A DNA stretch of 64,000 nt from Marisa cornuarietis (GCA_004794655.1 SMMW01000149.1:868001-932000), one strand, 5' to 3'; positions 25,001 to 36,733 are shown, counted from the first letter of the stretch. Numbers and translations: made by a program. Notes: generated by a model from the sequence alone, not told the origin.

Positions 25001-28000
25001 CGGAAACGATCCACCAACATGCAGTGACTAAAAAAAAAAAAGTTGTAACAACATCAGTAAACAAACTACTAGAGGCTGGTGGGATGGGGAAAGAGCCTTA
25101 AAGACCAAGTTAGCATCTGAATGGAGGGAGAAGCTCATGCATACAGAATAAGCAAGCATGCCAGTATGCCAAAAAGAACTAAAGTGTAAAGATTGTAAGA
25201 GAAGAAGAAAATGACTGAAAGGAGATGACATTTACCGCTTCAACTGTAAACTACACGAGCAACAAAAGTACATAGAATATTTATTTGAACGCAGCAATAG
25301 TGCAAAGTTTTCTGTTACAGTTGGTGACATAGAAAGCAGACAGACAAGACAAAAAATTTAAAAAGTCAACATTCACTCATCAGTTTGAGAGAAAGCAAAC
25401 TGAATAATAATTGGCATTAAACTCCCCCTTCCCCTAACTTCAGCTCTGTCTGCAGCCACAAATATAAGAAAAAGATTGCCCTGCCCACCAGCACTCAACT
25501 AATCCAATCAAATCGTGCATAGGTACCACAGAAATGCAATGGATGACTTGACAGAAGGAAACTCACTTTAGCCACGACGTCATCCTGTTAAAAGGTGAAG
25601 CAGCCATGTGCAGGCATGAGTGACAGAGAAAAACAATGCACAATCTGTTAATTAGAATGCTAATTAAAAAAGGCTAATTCTACTAATATGATTATTGATT
25701 TTGTTTCTCAAGCCATACTGGTGCAGTGCTGGAATCTACAGTGCAACCTTTATCTATGAGAGACATATGGAAGTTGCACATTGCTCATTTACTAGATGAA
25801 TGCAAAAAAATGTGTGTAGGTGTGTGAGTGAGGGGAGGAAGCGGATTACGTAAATACCAAGAAAAACAGTAAACACAACTTTACATCATTTAACAACCTG
25901 TTTCTCTTCACTCTCCTCTGATTTAATCTTAGCCAAAATGTCTAGAAGTGATTCTTTCTTTTCCCAACATAAACATGCATGTATTCACACCCACAGGCAT
26001 GCATACGCACATGTGCATGTGCACATGCGCACACACACATGAATATTAAATAAAACTAATTGGCAAACAGCGTCTTCTTTTCTCCTAGCTATTATGAAAA
26101 GGTATTAATTCAAATCCAAACTAAGAATATTTCCACCTCAGTTATTGGTTTCTGAAATATAAACTTTAACAATGGTTGAAATGATTTACTCAGAATTTCA
26201 AAACAGGTAGACAGAAACACAGCTGATTATTTAAGAGATGCACACTCAGAAAAAGAACACCTAGGAACAATTGGCTGTCCTTATTCACTCATGGCACCAA
26301 AGCCCAAGTGGCTGAAAGAACTGCGATTTTATAGCAGGGGCAGTGAAAGTAGGAAGCTTTTAAGACTAGGCAGCAGGACCAGTTGGCTGCTTCAGCATTA
26401 TGCATTCCACTGAGGCATGTATTAATACTGGCATTAGTTGCTCAAGAACAACTCAAAGAACTTGTGCATAAGGGCTGCACTGATGACACTCATTCAATGG
26501 TGGTCAGCTGCCCTATGCCATCATTCAACAAATAATTGTGCGCCCAAGAGAAGGGACAGCTAACTTTAATCAACAACATTAAAAAAGAAAAAAAAATCAA
26601 TGGCAAAAAATCCTGGCAAAAAGTTGGTGACTGAGTTTCACTTTGAAAGGTAACAATCTGTGCAAACTAGCTTGTATGAATGTTACAGTCCTAATGTGCA
26701 GTTTTTTTCAACCTTCACTAAATTGGAAAATGGGTTATTTGAGCTCCTTATTTATTTATTAAATTATTTATTACTTTGTATTTGTCACTGCAGGAAACTT
26801 TAACATCCTAAAATACTGTTAGCATATGAGCATTTCACAACGTCACAATTTGCATGATATAGGTGTGGCTACACAAGGTGAATGAAACAATTCTTAGGGC
26901 AGTACAGGCAGGTATGTGTGACGGTGAGCTGAAGAGTGAGAGTTATTCTCCTTGTACATGCAACAACATTGTAAAACTCAAGCGCACTTCTCCCTCATTC
27001 CTGAGTAGCCCAAGGCTAGTTCCTGATCAGAGTGATGTTCTAGCTCACTCTACGTAACCAGTCCTGTACTTAGTGGCTATAGTAATAGTAAACAGCAAGT
27101 TATTCTCCATGTCTATGGAATGGCATGTGAAAAGCAGAACTCAAACTTTATTTGTCTGCCTTTTACTTTCTCTAATAAATCATATTACCATAGCCATTAG
27201 GCTGGTGAGAAATCAGACAACCACTGCTGTTGAATGGGCAGGAAGAGTACCACTCACAGGATCAAGCAGGCCTCAAAAAAACTGTTTTATCAATACTAAT
27301 TTGACTGACCACCACACTAGGGATCCCTTACTATTTTGTGGAACAAGCAACTTAAAATTCTGCATACATGATCTTTTAATAATAATAATAATAATAGTGT
27401 GATTTTTTTTGTCTTAATTTTTTTCCAAAATTTTTAGTAAAACAAAAATAAATGCTTGCCCCAGCAGCACTGCCTCATCTATGCAAATAAAAATGTATAA
27501 ATAAATTTTGTTTATTTATGGCCATTCCCATCTTTATTGATTTAAGTTTTTAAAATTGCAGGATTCAAATCCAGCTCCACTTTCTCACCATTTTAAACCA
27601 AGTAAAAATGAATACAAAATTAAATCTTAGTGAAATGAATAATTTTCTTTGCAAACAGATCAAAAATTAAAAACATATTCAGTCTTTGCACAATTAAAAT
27701 CCATCTTTCGAACATTTGGTTGACATACCAATAGTACTGTGTTTGCATGCTACTCTAAAGCAACAAGTCTATCATGTTAACAGAAAGAAGTCTTGAGGAC
27801 ACCAATGCTAACAATTGCAATACTATGGATATATATTATACAGTCTGTCTAAAAGCCCACACAGAAACATCAAGTGAGACAAGAGTGCAATTTTTTCACA
27901 GAGTAAAAGAAACAGGGGTTGGGATTTGGGAGCAGGAGAGAAATCCCATCTAGACTAGCTGACAGACACAACATACATGAAGGTATTAAAAAAAAGCCTA

Positions 28001-31000
28001 GAAATATTCATATTCGAGATACACTCTGGAACAAAAATTCTTTTTTTAATTCTCACTGGGAAAGTTCCCTTTCTCTGCAAATTGTACATCTGCCAACCAT
28101 CAAAACTCATTGCCCTGTTTCCTGTGTGATTTACATCAACTAACAAACCCAAAGTGTCTTAGCTACTATACAAAAAAGTATCTTAACTACTTGTACTAGT
28201 AGTTGTTGAAGTTCACATGTTACAGATCAAATGCACATAAATAATCTCCCCTTCCTTTTAAATTAAAAACACTACACATTTTTGTTAAACACCCAAAAGC
28301 CTCTAATACCACATAACCGACAGTTGCATGCTGTCCTTAAGTATAAAATAATTAATTATACTGTCATTAAAATGAAATTGGAAAATGTGCATCATGAATA
28401 CAAAGTGACCACGTTGCAAAGCTAAGGTCACTGTTTAGGCTTCAACAACAATAATAAAGTTAGCTTATTTGACTAAAATAATAATAAACTTCAAAAGGAC
28501 AACACTTAATTAAGAGAAATGCTCCAATATTTTGAGGTAAGCTGCGTGACAAAGGGCAGTGGCTAGTAACGTAGGTTCTGCTATTAAATTTACTACAGGA
28601 ATACTTTTGTTTTGGCTAGCTCAGCCAAGGACCTTAGAATGTAATGTTTCTTTAAATGAAGAAATACGGATTCCTTTTGTTAATTTTGAAGAAAGCATGG
28701 GGTATGATAAACAATCAAATACTTCTTAACAAAAACCACAAAAATACCTAGTCTTAATTTTTTTTAAAAACACAAAAAGTATATGAAAATCTGTTTGTCT
28801 GTTTGCATCTCAAGGAATGCTTGATTTTATAATATCTTTGCATCATCTGTTTTATGTATTTCTTCTTAACATGGTCAAAGATGTAGAAGCAAGGAGCTAT
28901 GTCTACTGCAGAGAGTGAATGATGTGACTGCACATCACCTCATACATCACGGCTGGTTGTCTTATCAGGAATGGCAATACAATGGGTGAACCATGCAAAG
29001 ATTAGAAATTCTCAGTAACCAACATTAGCTTAGTAAATCCTGCAGTCTTCTCCACTTCCATAATAGAATCTTGTGATAAAACTGACATGAAGACCTCCTT
29101 TTGCATTAGCTATTTAATCAATGAAACATCTACTGTAATTTTATTTTTGAATTAAATGTGCTCCACACATGACAGCATGTTCCTGCAGGGTACTAGAATA
29201 ATCCAGATGTCACTGTTTTAGATATCTTTCATGTTCCTACACTCTTACTTAATTTTACTCTTGTTCTTATACTTTTAAAGTAAACATAACTCAGTCTTGG
29301 TATTATGCGAGAGAACTTTGGATATACAATTAAAAGAAACTAGAGGCTAAAATACAAGCCTGTATTGGCAAACGGAGAAGCACATGGAGTCGGATGACAA
29401 AGCCAATCTAAACACAATGCTATAAAGCAGGGGTACCTAATGACACAATCATGCACACAGGCAGTGACTGACAGTGCCAGTGACTCTGCTCTAGCTGCCA
29501 GAACAGTGCCGCACCTCTGGAGGAAAACTCATGGCGTAGGGGTTAGGGTTCGGCGACAGATCCTGAGCAGCGATGGTAACAGAAAGAAGCAGCAGAGGAA
29601 AGAGAGAAAAATGAAGAATGCAAAATAAATACAATAACTGTAGCTGCTGTCTGTCAACATCTGTTTAAAACAAGTCTGTCAGATTTCAAATAGCACATTA
29701 GTAATTGATGCTCTTCAAGGATGGGATTAATGGCATGATCAAGCCTTACATAAAAATGGGTGTTTAGATGCTGGAAGTAGTATGAGATGAAGACTGATAT
29801 TTTGAATAAAGCAAATTTGTCATAATGTTTTTGTTAAACTTGTTTGGTAAACAAAAAATATGGTTAATGTGTGTGTTAAAGCTAATATATGCTTAAATGG
29901 ATATAATATCATAGTAGGAAAAAACAATAGAAAATCTATGTTAGGTTTTTCCCTCTTAACAACATTGTCAACATAGGGGAAAATATTAATAGTACGGAAT
30001 TAATGTTACAGGTTTTACTTTTGAATCTGTCAATCATATTAAATTTGAATCATTTTACCCACAAACTTAAATTGTAGTCTGTTTAGAACAAATAATTTTA
30101 ACCTTAAAAAATTTTTTTGACGCATTAAAATAATTTGACATGAAACAATGCTTCACTTCCTCCTTTTCTAACTACCAGTAAGACAACGGCAGCCTTTAAT
30201 TTCACTGCCTTACTAAATGTCGACCAGCCAGAGAACTAATACTTGGGCTAAATAATGCCATTTTTGGTGGTAAGAAACCATACATCGACTTAACACTTCA
30301 AAAGATTTTACAATGTGGCATATTTCATGAAAAATTAAAACTCTATAAGATACACTGTTATTGTTATCCTCTGGAATAGCTTTTCTTCTAGATAGTAGTG
30401 CGAATCACTGGTGCTTTCCTTGATTTGAGACATAAACGTGTGCTGTCAATCTGCATTGAATAATCAGTCAGGGTGTGTGTGTTGGGCAGGTAGTCATTTT
30501 CTGTCATTTAACATTTACCTACTGGAAGTGTATGTCTCAAGAGAGAAAAGGCGGATTTATCAACAGATTGTAAAAAGTGGAAACTCGATGAAATTAATAT
30601 ATTATGTTGACACAAATCTTGACATTACTAGCTTAAAATAGTGACTGAACATTTTTCTTTTAGAAGAAGTTTGCTGCATACTATATCTCTAGGTGTCAAA
30701 GGGATGTGAGACATACTTTATTTGATTTGCAGCATCGTGCATGTAGGTGTCAATTTGGACAAAGAAAATATTACCATCAAGGATGACGACAAAATCTGAA
30801 TGAGAGTGCACAAAGAAAAGAATAAAAAACTAAGCCGACTTAAACTGGTGCTGGTGACCATCAAAATATTGAAATAACAAATATCATCAAAAGAAACATT
30901 AAAAAGGTTTTTAAAGTGCACAGACAAGGACACATTTCTAATGTCATGTACAGAAAAATGTTAATGTTAAACAGTAAAAAGAATGTCTAACAATAGGACA

Positions 31001-33420
31001 CATACCAACATTACAATCAGCCATAATATGAACGTTTTTTATTTTAAATCAGAAAAAGAAAAGTTTCTGCAATGACTGGTGCTTATCAAAAACAATGATG
31101 CAAGCAAAAGCTGGAAAGATGAGCACAAGGTACATATATTACCTGTTGCTGTGTAGACTGGGATTTTGCCTTTCGCAGTTTGCTTTTAGCAGCATCCAGA
31201 TCAAGTCGCTTGGTTTCCAAAATTTTTTTCTCTTTCTGTAGGGAGGAAGGAAAAACCGAGTTTATATTTGTATATTAAATGACAGGGCTTCTGCTAACGT
31301 AAAAAAATTGCGAGCAGTACGCATTAAAAGTTCGGAGGACCCCTTCAATTTTCGTCAATGGGGTCCCAGGACCCCTTCAAATTTGGACGAAGAACAGATA
31401 GAAAATTGGATAAGTGTAGTGTGACATTGTAGCCCAATCTATTGTTGTCGTCTGCTACAAGGTGAGAGTAACTTCCCTTGCACTGAGTTTTTTTTTTTTC
31501 CCCCTTACTGGAAAGAGTTCCATTAACCTATTTCCAAGATGTCGTTGACAGCGTGGTTAAAATCATCACTGATTTGTTGATTTTTTTTTTCACATTGTAA
31601 AGGGACCCCTTAGAATTAGCCTGGGTCCCCTTAGAAATCTGAAGAAGGGGTCCCTGGGACCCCAAAGAATTTAGCCTTAGCAGAAGCCCTGAATGACCAA
31701 ATGAAAGTTGACAACATAGTCATGAAAAGCATTATTCACATTATTCAGTAGATACCCCACTTAAGAAACGCCAAGCTTTGAATGGTAAAGAGAAAGGGTA
31801 GCCGAAATCAACAGCTTCCAGCAAAAACAAGCTAAAGGCGAGGGGCAATAGAATAATGACATGATAATGAGAATGAAAAAGAGGGGACAAGAACAAAGTG
31901 AACTGGCAGGCATCAGTGAAGGTCTTCACTAATCAATGCAAGCACAGACAGTGAAATAAGTAAGCCATATACTATTTCAGATGTAAAGAAATAGACTGAA
32001 TGGTTGGAGGAGGGAGGGAATTGGTGTTTAATGCTGAGCCAGCAGCTGAAGTTATATCATGGAAAATTAACCATCCTTTTAAACATGTGCCAAATGCAGA
32101 GAAAGAATGTTGCGATACGAGATCTAAACTCACAACACCTGACCCTGCACCACCGAAACACCGACTGAATATGGAAGGGAAAGGAAGGGGTTCTCTCCCC
32201 CTCCAATTTCTGAAAAAATATAAAGTTTGATGGAAAATAAATTAGAAAACAAAACAAAAATTTAAATTTAAAAGTCTAAAACTCACAAGAATTGTCTTCA
32301 TGTCACCTTCCAAGAAATTGTGGAGGGGAGTAAGAAAGTTGTTGACCGTAGCAGTCATGAACTCTCTCTCAGCATTGCCAATCTGCAGCTGAGCCTGACC
32401 ACACTTTACTAGTGCATTACCTGTGGCAAGAAAAAGAGATTGATGGCCTTTTTCAAAACAGGTGAAACTTGAGCTATTTTAAGCTCATTAACTCCAATGC
32501 TTCAACTCTTACAATGTGTTTCTGAAAAAAAATTAAAACTTATAATCTAACAGTAAGTGCAAAATCTTTTTATCAGCCATGAAAACTTTGCCCAGGTCAC
32601 ATGCGAAAAGATTACACTGAAAATGGTATCACTTTTACCCACATGCAAACACTGGCTGCTACAACAACCAGAATAATAAAAGAAGTAAAAACGAATCATT
32701 AACATACTGATTAGTGATAGTTATCACTAGCTCTTTTGTTAATGACATCCACAATAAGTGACAATGACAATGGTGAGCACCATCCAATAAAGGGAGCTCA
32801 CAAAAACAGGATCCATTTTACTTATTACACAAAAAACTCATGGAACAAGCAGGTAAAACAAGTATATAAAACGCTCAGTAGGCATGTGGCTACTGTAGAA
32901 TGATTTTACTTTTTTAAACTTTGGTTCTCCATACTAACTTCTTACTGTGATCAGGAAGTGTCTAATAAATCTCTCTAGCACATCAGAAAAAAGATACTAT
33001 CCTATCACTTGCAAAACTGTTATACCTGTTGCATGTATCTGGACATGAAGCCCAATGGATATCATGATGTGCAAATTTCTGTGACAATACCCAGATGGTA
33101 TTTTAGCCTATCTGGAATAATTACTACAGCTAAGCAACCAGCCACAGTATAAAACATTAAGGGGATGGAGAAGGAAAACATAATGCAATGCAACAAGAAC
33201 CTCAAATGTTAGTGAATGGGTACACACATAATATAAATATACTATGGACAACAGAGCAAAGAAAATGTATATATCTCACCATAGGAAGTGCCAGGACCAA
33301 AGTCATTGCCTGCATCCACCATGTTGGTGCCAAGGATTTCATACTGTGTAACACGTTCTTTCTTTCTCCTGTCTAGTTTCTCATACAACAGATCTTCCAT
33401 ACGCTGGTCTTTTTTTTTAA

Positions 33421-33455
<35 letters not shown>

Positions 33456-36400
33456 AAATTAATAATATTTTAATCTACTCTATATAACCACAAAAATCAC
33501 AAACCATATAAGACATAAATCTCTTTCAGGCAAACTGCTAAAATCTGTAAACTCAAGATGAAAGTTTAACCCGCTGAGTCCGTACCCGGCAGAGAACGAT
33601 CGTGATTCTCTCTTTGCACAGCAGAGTACGATACGCTTACTATCGTGGCTTGTGCTCCACAATCGTGGCTCTGCAGTTCCACTATTGTCTTCAAAATCAT
33701 AAATTTTAAGCCCATGTTTTTGAACATAAAAATATTTTTATCCCTGGCTAAGAGGGTTAAACCTTTCTAGTGTATAAAGAAGATAATATTAGTTATGTAA
33801 TTCTGAACCATAAATCTGTTTATTACTTGCTATTATGTCCATGTTTATAAAAATGACAAAACGACAAAAAATGAAACACTTGCAGAAAATTACAAAGAAT
33901 GTTATGGCTATTCAGATTATACAGAAGATTATACTAATTCTGTAATTCTAAACTTTAAATCTGGTCATTGTTTGGAATTATGTCCATGAAAATGAGCAAA
34001 ACGACACAAAGTGACACATTTGCAGCACATTACAAAATACATCTTCACAATACAAACATCATTTAAAAAAATACAGCAGTCTAAGAATTTTTTCTTTTCA
34101 TCTACAGTTTGCAATAAATAATCTTTCACTACAGAAGTAATCTCAGTTCAGACTTAATTTGTGTCCCAACATTTCCTTTTCCATTTTCTATGTGCTGTCA
34201 TTTCTGGTACTTCCACTTTTAAGGATACCTGCACATTTCATGAAGTCTTCCCTGGAACAGGCTTCTTTGCATGTGGTATCTGTTCACAGGGCTGGCTGCC
34301 TTGCCATGATATAGCCTTAGTTGCTGGCTCTGCCTAAACACCAATTCCCTCTCTCCTCCCTGGACCATGTATGTCTTATATAAAGCATCAATCTACTCTC
34401 AATCCTACATCCAATGTATAGACCTAGGTGCCAAATTTTTCTATCTGACCCTTTTTCAAATAGCAATCTTTATTTAAAGAATTGGAAGCAAGTGAACTAA
34501 GCCCCTTAATCTTGTTTCCAAGATTCCTAAATCGAACACTAGTAGAAGAAAGTAGACTTCATCCCCCCTTTTCAGCAACTATTTGCTACGCACATCAATC
34601 TGGTCAATGAAAAAATGGTGAGCACACACAGATTCACATAATGGGAAAAGAGAAAAGTACTAAGAGTAAGAGACAGATACAAACCATGAGATATGTTTAA
34701 CCAATGGTAAAAAACCAGAGTCTCTCTCTACATTAACTGCTCCAACTGTAAGGTTGAAAACACAACGCATATGGTCACATTCACTCACTGGGGTTGGGCT
34801 GAATGAGTGCCTCTGTAGATCGCTTTATCTGCTCTGTCCATTGCTTTGTCTTTTCTGCTCTTACAAGAAGGTTTTCAAAATGAGCATCAAGTACCGTCTT
34901 CTCTGCCGTGCCTAGTTTTTCTTCTGTGAACTGTGGATAAGAAACAGACACACAAACTTCTAAAATGTATACTCATGTCGGAAAATGATATTATCTTTAG
35001 AAATTCAAATAGTAACAGATATGGTTACCTGTCAACATAAACATGTCTACCCTGCCATGTCTCTGCAAGTTATTAACTGTTGACAATAGTTCCAATAATC
35101 CCTCCATAATTGGTGAAAAACAATTTTGGAAAAAAAGGCTTTTTGTGGGGCATGAAATTGAAAAGTTTTGCAAAATTCTGGTAAAAGAAAAATGCAGAAA
35201 GCTATCAACCCCTTTTGCAAAAGCAACACTAAGTCAAACCAGTGAGTTTTGTTTTTTTTAAGCTGTCAGTGGAGAGAATCGTTAGGGCAGACATCACTTG
35301 TACCTGCCTATACAAAGTATCTTCATGAAATCCAACATAAACACTGGCATTGAAGGCTGTTTCTTGGTTCTAGCAAACTGTCTGAGCAGATTCTGAAGAA
35401 GACAATCCTTTCAAAATACTTTTGTCCTTAATGCACACTTTTCTTCCCCATTTCTAATTATCCCTATTCTTTGTTGTATGTACAATTATTAACCCAAAAT
35501 TATAATGTTATAAAATGTGTCTTGTTCAGCACAGTTTAGTATATATGTAAACTGTTTCAAACACTACCATTAAATTGAAATACCTGATATTTTTGCTATT
35601 TTATTCAGCATTCAGTATTTTCCAGTAACGACTTTTACTAATATTTGTGAGCACATAATCATCAAAATTAAAGTGAGACAGATGCACTGATTATAAAACT
35701 TTTATCAAGCTGACTCCTTTTATCATTAAGAATTTTATTATTCTTTTTACATATAAGGACAAGGAAATGGGTAGCAAAAATCAACAAAAATAAACTTGCA
35801 AATACCCACTGGTCTTTATGTAAGCTATTTAATGATAAGCAGTCAGTCACAATTTCTTAAGTATTCATAGCTACAAGATTATGACTGCTGCTAAATTTTC
35901 AGTTCCATAATGAAGGATGTTTCTGAAAGATTATGGACTGATTAGAATGAAAAAGAAAACTGTAGTTTTTAATATTACATTTTTTTTCCTGGTAACAAAA
36001 ATTCATTTGCTGGTAGCTACTGCAGCACAAGGGAAATAATTTGTCTACATTCAAGCCTCCTAACGATTACTGACAAATTTTATATGCGATCTAAGTCCCT
36101 TGTTAAAATTTGAATGCTGTAGGCACTGAAACATAAAAATATGCCGGAAGGATTGGGAAAAGCATAACATTAAATAACAACTTTCCAAACATTTTGCAAA
36201 TATCTGGGGAGAAGGATTCCCGGTAAGATAAGCTCAAAAGGGTCGTTTTAATTCATAAGTGATACAACACCAACTGAAAGTGTAATAGTTTTACATTTCA
36301 ATTTATTATAAATTAAGGATTTCCCCACTCTGTAATCTCTAAATTCTAATAAGATTCTAGTCAGCGCTAAAGACGGTTTATCTGACCTACCAGTCATGGA

Positions 36401-36733
36401 CGAAGAAACCACTACATATCTTTGTCACTATTTATTTAATATTAAATCAGCTGATGGAAAGGAATTAAAAACGCCATTAGTGACGCATCTAGAAGGGTGA
36501 ATCAGTGAATGAGCAGCCTGAACTAGTATTACCACTAGCTAGTGGGCGTGCGGAAATTGTCCTCAAGGCTCAGCTAGGAATGTTTTGCAACGGTAAAATG
36601 ATTTTCTTTTTTTTGGGGGGGGGGGAATAAAAAGAAATTGTGGTGACATTACCTGCACAGCTCTATTAAAAACTGTAGATGCTTCTCCCGCAAACTTCTT
36701 AAATTTCGAGTTCATGGAGTTAAAATCCATCAT
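16054..36733 (-). CDS. SH3GLB: endophilin-B (SH3GLB-type BAR and SH3 protein)
   Basis: Exons on the complement are 36653..36733, 34789..34930, 33280..33408, 32287..32420, 31143..31235, 22522..22611, 22197..22297, 18767..18998 and 16054..16161. All phases join to 369 aa, close to human SH3GLB1 (365). Exon 1 gives a basic amphipathic start (MMDFNSMNSKFKKF), the H0 helix that inserts in membranes. Residues about 28-257 form the BAR domain; diagnostic parts are FTEEKLG, DAGNDFGPG, NFLTPLHNFLEGD, TKRLDLDAAKSKL, AEFDRQAEITKILLEG and HHLRCLNDFIEAQ. A Ser/Gly/Pro linker (258-310) leads to an SH3 domain (about 312-369) with ALYDY-type ARVLYDYDA and the DPDW and GKVPTTYLE motifs. The family bends membranes and acts in autophagy, mitochondrial dynamics and endosome traffic. 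The start is the first of two adjacent ATGs. Two candidate alternative microexons lie between residues 193 and 194. Whether it corresponds to vertebrate B1 or B2 cannot be decided; the gene probably predates that split. Confidence 0.95.
16162..18766 (-). other. endophilin-B last intron
   Basis: Splits the SH3 domain after a LLADE sequence; donor GAG|gtaata, acceptor tttggcag. It is AT-rich, with (TG)n(TA)n at about 16991-17020 and a short (CA)n at about 17724-17742. No other feature seen. Confidence 0.85.
18999..22196 (-). other. endophilin-B intron before the linker exon
   Basis: Joins the BAR end (phase 2, AG|gtaaat) to the linker/SH3 exon (ttcag|T), rebuilding a Ser codon. Contains no clear repeat; an exon-like segment at about 21230-21320 is discussed under rejected items. 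Confidence 0.8.
22395..22470. repeat. (TC)n(AC)n microsatellite
   Basis: A CT run followed by CA-rich sequence, in the 224-bp intron between two endophilin-B BAR exons (22298-22521). Confidence 0.9.
22771..23041. repeat. tandem duplication, unit about 125-140 bp
   Basis: Copy 1 at about 22771-22892 and copy 2 at about 22901-23041 share cattcacacttaataaaa, caaagtatttcagtttttt and ggtctaccagttttggaatt in the same order. Just before it (22650-22745), a shorter segment (gagctgtaactg..catctta) is also doubled. Confidence 0.85.
23395..23710. repeat. diverged minisatellite, unit about 55-62 bp, five to six copies
   Basis: Repeated units read roughly agatggggacattctgcagtg followed by acaaaccacaggacagcc, with copies near 23410, 23465, 23522, 23575 and weaker ones to 23700. 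Later copies are more diverged (gacattctgaggt, aactttctgaggtgacag). The repetition gives short false open frames on the minus strand. Confidence 0.8.
25567..25584 (-). other. SH3GLB: candidate 18-nt alternative microexon of endophilin-B
   Basis: On the minus strand an 18-nt block, encoding DDVVAK in phase 0, is framed by a strong acceptor (ccttttaacag) and a strong donor (AAA|gtgagt). The neighbouring constitutive exons also join in phase 0, so inclusion adds six residues between BAR residues 193 and 194. Vertebrate SH3GLB1 and SH3GLB2 carry alternative inserts at this same point, ending in short acidic-then-Lys sequences. Three TGC triplets lie within about 40 nt upstream, the motif class bound by the neuronal splicing factor SRRM4. 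Inclusion is inference until RNA is seen. Confidence 0.7.
29515..29562 (-). other. SH3GLB: candidate 48-nt alternative exon of endophilin-B
   Basis: A phase-0, 48-nt open block encodes DLSPNPNPYAMSFPPE. It is preceded on the minus strand by a pyrimidine-rich tract with three TGC triplets and a gctgctcag acceptor, and followed by GAG|gtgcgg. It lies in the same intron as the 18-nt microexon, upstream of it in transcript order. The donor is weaker than average and no homologous insert is recognised, so support is moderate. Confidence 0.45.
31283..31691. mobile_element. MITE with perfect 14-bp terminal inverted repeats
   Basis: Begins cagggcttctgcta and ends tagcagaagccctg, an exact inverted pair. 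It is flanked on both sides by aatga, a possible 5-bp target duplication. Subterminal segments also pair loosely (ggaccccttcaa near the left, ttgggg..cccaggga near the right) and the phrase ggggtcc(c)aggaccc recurs. No transposase frame. CAG-starting ends and a 5-bp duplication fit some hAT groups, but the superfamily is not settled. Its left edge is only 47 bases from an endophilin-B 3' splice site. Confidence 0.85.
32006..32170 (-). mobile_element. tRNA-derived SINE, family A, minus strand
   Basis: Read on the minus strand it has gagtttagatctcgtatcg, ttctttctctgcatttggca, catgatataacttcagctgc and tggctcagcattaaacacca in the same order as the SINE at 2978-3185. Confidence 0.8.
33422..33451. 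repeat. (CA)15 microsatellite beside an endophilin-B 3' splice site
   Basis: On the transcribed (minus) strand this is (TG)15 followed by attaaaaaaaaag and then the exon at 33408. It stands where a polypyrimidine tract is expected. Confidence 0.95.
33566..33760. mobile_element. short element with TTAA-bounded imperfect inverted ends
   Basis: Left end ttaacccgctgagtccg; right end, read inverted, ttaaccctcttagccaggg. The two share TTAACCC.CT.AG. Both ends carry TTAA, the target of piggyBac and Kolobok elements. About 195 bp, no coding capacity. It lies in an endophilin-B intron (33409-34788). Confidence 0.55.
33775..34040. repeat. tandem duplication, unit about 115-150 bp
   Basis: Copy 1 (about 33775-33899) and copy 2 (about 33923-34040) share gaagatta.a.ta.t.tgtaattct, attatgtccatg and gacacattgcagaaaattac-like segments in order. 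Confidence 0.75.
34245..34360 (+). mobile_element. 5'-truncated SINE, family A
   Basis: Carries catgtggtatctgttcacag, ggctggctgccttgccatg, atatagccttagttgctggc and aaacaccaattccctc, matching the bodies at 2978 and 61183. The tRNA-like head is missing. Confidence 0.75.
34931..36652 (-). other. endophilin-B first intron
   Basis: Donor CAG|gtaatg, acceptor atccacag. AT-rich; has an 11-G run at 36615-36625 about 30 bases from the donor. No other feature seen. Confidence 0.85.

Larger units (their letters stand above)
22612..31142 (-). other. endophilin-B large intron (8.5 kb) within the BAR domain
   Basis: Donor CAG|gtaata, acceptor ttttccag; phase 0 on both sides. It holds the two candidate microexons (25567-25584 and 29515-29562), a tandem duplication at 22771-23041 and a diverged minisatellite at about 23400-23700. 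The remainder is AT-rich and shows nothing else. Confidence 0.85.
31236..32286 (-). other. endophilin-B intron with MITE and SINE
   Basis: Donor CTT|gtgagt, acceptor ccctacag. The intron contains a 409-bp inverted-repeat element and an antisense-to-plus SINE (both entered separately), which fill more than half of it. Confidence 0.85.
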
